Source of the DNA: Bifidobacteriaceae bacterium
GTDB taxonomy: Bacteria; Actinomycetota; Actinomycetes; Actinomycetales; Bifidobacteriaceae
Assembly: GCA_022650895.1 (NCBI GenBank)
Contig: JALCQC010000002.1
Span: forward strand, 121,831-185,830
DNA length: 64,000 bases
Direction of reading: 5' to 3'
Part shown: in pieces, positions 61,862 through 64,000 of the stretch
How the letters are laid out: each line of letters begins with the position of its first letter
Numbering within the stretch: position 1 is the first letter of the stretch
Notes under the pieces: model-generated
What the model was told of the DNA's origin: nothing
The model's database searches: none
What the model saw: only the letters and a program-made list of their open reading frames with translations
Position numbers and translations under genes: made by a program

Positions 61862-61881
61862 CTCTTTAGTAGTATCAAGAT

Positions 61882-63570
61882 GTGCTTAATAAGATGACGG
61901 ATAAAATTGCGTGGCTCTACAGGGTGCTTCAACAGAACTCTGGAGTTACTCTCATTGCTAGATCAGCCGTATTGGCGACGGTCTTGATATTTGCCTTTTC
62001 GGCGGCTCCACTGGCTTTTGCGATTACCGATACAGTGCTTGTTGTTCTGCTGATTATTCTGAATTTAATAGACAGTAATTTTACGCGAATCAGTTGGAGC
62101 AGGAGAGACGATTTAGCATATTTTGTCATCGGTGCTATCTGTTTGCTCAATTTCCAGATTTCTGCATGGTGCCTGGCTTCTGGTATCGCGCTTATGTTTG
62201 CGTCTGCACTCGCACCATTTACTTTCCGGATTGGCGCGCGATTGGATCTTGCTGGTGACCATATTCCCGGAGTCGGCCGTACCTATCATCCCAATTTTTC
62301 TGCGGTTCTGGGAATCCTCATGCCCATCGCGGCCATAGCTGCAGGGTGGGCAGGTTATGGATTCTGGGGTATAGTCGCCACTTTCTTGACTTATGCAACG
62401 TTGCTTTTAGTCATCGCAAACGGCACGATCGGAGTTCTTCGTTTCCTTCGTAGAGAAAAAGTGGAAAGAGAAATTACAGAGTCGCTTTCCAAGCAAAATC
62501 CTTCCTTTGCCTTTTTCTTCGGAACAGACGCCTCGCAACTTTATCAAGTTGAGATGTGGCTCCCCCTTTTGAATCGTTTGAACAAGCCATACTTTATTCT
62601 GACTAGAAGCAAGAGCAGTTTCTTGGCATTGCAGAGCATGACTGAAGTTCCCATTGTGTATTGCCGTCGTTTTGTCGATGTCGAAAAGGTGTTCGTTCCG
62701 TCGCTGAAAACAATTTTGTATGTGAACACAGCGCTTAACAACATGCAGATGGTGCGCTTCCCGCAGTTTACTCACATCATGCTGAACCATGGAGATTCCG
62801 ATAAGGTAGCCAGTTTCTCTCCCACAATGCGCATGTTCGATAAGAACTTTGTCGCCGGCCAAGCCGCTATCGATCGCTTTATCGAGCATGACGTTCAGGT
62901 GTTCCCTGAACAGTTTGAGATCGTAGGGCGTCCTCAGCTCAACAGCGTGGAAGTTGAGTCGAGAAAATTCTCTTCCTTGCGGGAGTCGACAGTGCTCTAT
63001 GCGCCAACTTGGTCTGGATGGGTGAGTGACTCACAATATTCTTCCCTCTTCCAAGGAGAAGAGATTCTCCGGATACTCATTAATAAAGGATTCCGCGTTA
63101 TCTTCCGCTCTCACCCCATGACTAATAAGAATCCTGAACTGATGGCGGTGAAGCGCCGAATGATTGAAATTCTTGAACACGAGAATGAGCAGGGACACCA
63201 TCACCTCTTTGGTCCTGCAGCGGAAAGCGAGCTGAGCATCATCGATTGCTTCAATCAGTCTGATATGCTTATCACTGATGTCTCCAGCGTTCCGTCAGAC
63301 TATCTGTACTCGTTGAAACCAAGCATCATGATGAATGTCTCTTCTTCAGCTGAGACTTTTGCTGAGGAATTCCCACTTTCGCGAGCGAGTTACGTGGTGA
63401 CAGTAGAGAATGGTTCGGTAAGTTCTCTGAATGGAACATTGGACTTAATTCAGAGTGATGATCCAATGCAACAGACCAGAGTTGAACTGAAGAAGTATTA
63501 CCTTTCTCAGGCTCCAGAAGGCAAAGAATATGATGAACTCTTTACTGGGACGTTGGAGAAATACATATAA
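61882..63570 (+). CDS. Membrane protein with CDP-glycerol glycerophosphotransferase-like domain
   Basis: A 562-residue protein. The N-terminal 190 residues hold about six hydrophobic segments. From about 205 to 562 there is a TagF/TagB-like domain: a nucleotide-binding fold with KFVAGQAAIDRF, LYAPTWSGW, RVIFRSHPM and SDMLITDVSSVPSDYLYSLKPSIM, the standard motifs of the CDP-glycerol:poly(glycerophosphate) transferase family. It may add glycerol- or ribitol-phosphate units to surface polymers; bifidobacteria lack classical wall teichoic acids, so the real acceptor is uncertain. ATG 61894 is an alternative start to GTG 61882. Confidence 0.82.
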   Translation: MLNKMTDKIAWLYRVLQQNSGVTLIARSAVLATVLIFAFSAAPLAFAITDTVLVVLLIILNLIDSNFTRISWSRRDDLAYFVIGAICLLNFQISAWCLASGIALMFASALAPFTFRIGARLDLAGDHIPGVGRTYHPNFSAVLGILMPIAAIAAGWAGYGFWGIVATFLTYATLLLVIANGTIGVLRFLRREKVEREITESLSKQNPSFAFFFGTDASQLYQVEMWLPLLNRLNKPYFILTRSKSSFLALQSMTEVPIVYCRRFVDVEKVFVPSLKTILYVNTALNNMQMVRFPQFTHIMLNHGDSDKVASFSPTMRMFDKNFVAGQAAIDRFIEHDVQVFPEQFEIVGRPQLNSVEVESRKFSSLRESTVLYAPTWSGWVSDSQYSSLFQGEEILRILINKGFRVIFRSHPMTNKNPELMAVKRRMIEILEHENEQGHHHLFGPAAESELSIIDCFNQSDMLITDVSSVPSDYLYSLKPSIMMNVSSSAETFAEEFPLSRASYVVTVENGSVSSLNGTLDLIQSDDPMQQTRVELKKYYLSQAPEGKEYDELFTGTLEKYI

Positions 63571-63639
63571 TTATATTGCTGTCACAGGCAGGCTGACTGC
63601 TAAGGAGTTGCTGTCTTGGTGTTCATATATTTTTAAAGA

Positions 63640-64000
63640 GTGCTTCATATTTTGCAAGGACGCAAAGAAGGTAGTAACCGCAGTATTACATGCGGAAGGA
63701 TTACTTACCTGAGCGTTATAGGCATACTGTTTATGCTCTTTAGCGGAGTCCACGGGGTAGAAGCTGCTGAGCTCTCTGCTCAAAACACACTAATTAGTGG
63801 TGATGAATTTAATTCAAATACCATGAATCCGGGCTGGATAAAGATGTCGTCTTCTGCATCTGCTCTAGGGCCGAACGATACATTTGTATATTCTGCAGAT
63901 AATGCTATCCAGAGAGACGGGAAGCTCGAGATAATTACTGAGCGACACTGTCTATCCGCGAATGAAGAAGTGAGTTCTAGTAATGTTCAGGAATCTCCCT
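63640..64000 (+). CDS. Secreted protein, possibly GH16-like (partial, cut by window end)
   Basis: An open frame from GTG 63640 (or TTG 63652) runs to the end of the window. After a basic stretch comes a hydrophobic segment (YLSVIGILFMLFSGVHG) ending in VEAA, a likely signal peptide. The following LISGDEFNSNTMNPGWIKM ... QRDGKLEIITERH resembles the start of a GH16-type or concanavalin-like beta-sandwich enzyme (DEFN...GW...GKLEI). Only about 85 residues of the mature protein are visible, so the family call is tentative. Confidence 0.45.
   Translation, partial: MLHILQGRKEGSNRSITCGRITYLSVIGILFMLFSGVHGVEAAELSAQNTLISGDEFNSNTMNPGWIKMSSSASALGPNDTFVYSADNAIQRDGKLEIITERHCLSANEEVSSSNVQESP

Overview
The window looks like a chromosome segment from a member of the Bifidobacteriaceae (Bifidobacterium or a close relative such as Scardovia/Parascardovia; species not determinable by eye). 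Reasons: pentose-phosphate genes gnd, pgl, opcA and zwf lie together, OpcA is present (an actinobacterial trait), and codon use is fairly GC-rich. Other family-typical genes are a class III ribonucleotide reductase pair and a secreted GH25 lysozyme.

Region 1 (1-12.5 kb). The 3' end of gnd is followed by a sugar-utilisation block: a GH27 glycosidase, a LacI regulator with two matching operators, a CUT1-type ABC importer and a GH43 glycosidase. This block lies between gnd and the minus-strand operon dtxR/mntR-like > zwf > opcA > pgl, whose genes are partly translationally coupled. A divergent HD-domain gene follows.

Region 2 (12.5-33 kb). Core-like transport and stress genes: an NRAMP Mn importer, a beta carbonic anhydrase with a heavy-metal P-type ATPase, and an MMPL exporter with a secreted heptad-repeat partner and a divergent TetR regulator. 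Then come a TcyP-like symporter, an MFS exporter, an orphan Vsr endonuclease, nrdD-nrdG, a TauE/SafE permease, a DJ-1/PfpI protein and a zinc-dependent butanediol-type dehydrogenase.

Region 3 (33.1-43 kb). An AT-richer accessory island. It holds a membrane protein with a lytic-transglycosylase-like C-terminus, an ApeA-like HEPN protein, an HNH endonuclease, a wrecked restriction-modification system (m5C methyltransferase plus DUF4928-like fragments) and an FRG-domain protein. It ends with an unrecognised 780-residue protein carrying His/Asp motifs and a glycine-rich hydrophobic segment. It reads as a defence island with possible new members.

Region 4 (43-57.3 kb). Two integrative elements are stacked on the 3' end of one tRNA-Ser(GGA) gene. 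Three copies of the tRNA 3' end plus its terminator (about 43.0, 47.9 and 57.25 kb) mark the borders. The older, left element carries a lipoprotein and a bacteriocin-type membrane protein/ABC ATPase pair with a broken peptide gene. The younger, right element has a tyrosine integrase, an excisionase-like gene, a primase-polymerase, a RepA-like ATPase and an XRE regulator. Its cargo has been damaged: an Mrr fragment joined tail-to-head to a CD-NTase (CBASS) fragment, an acyltransferase and a decayed IS256-family element.

Region 5 (57.3-64 kb). Host-like cell-surface genes: two lipoproteins sharing a module (the second being a GH25 lysozyme with ricin-like repeats), a membrane protein with a CDP-glycerol glycerophosphotransferase-like domain, and the start of a secreted, possibly GH16-like enzyme cut by the window end.
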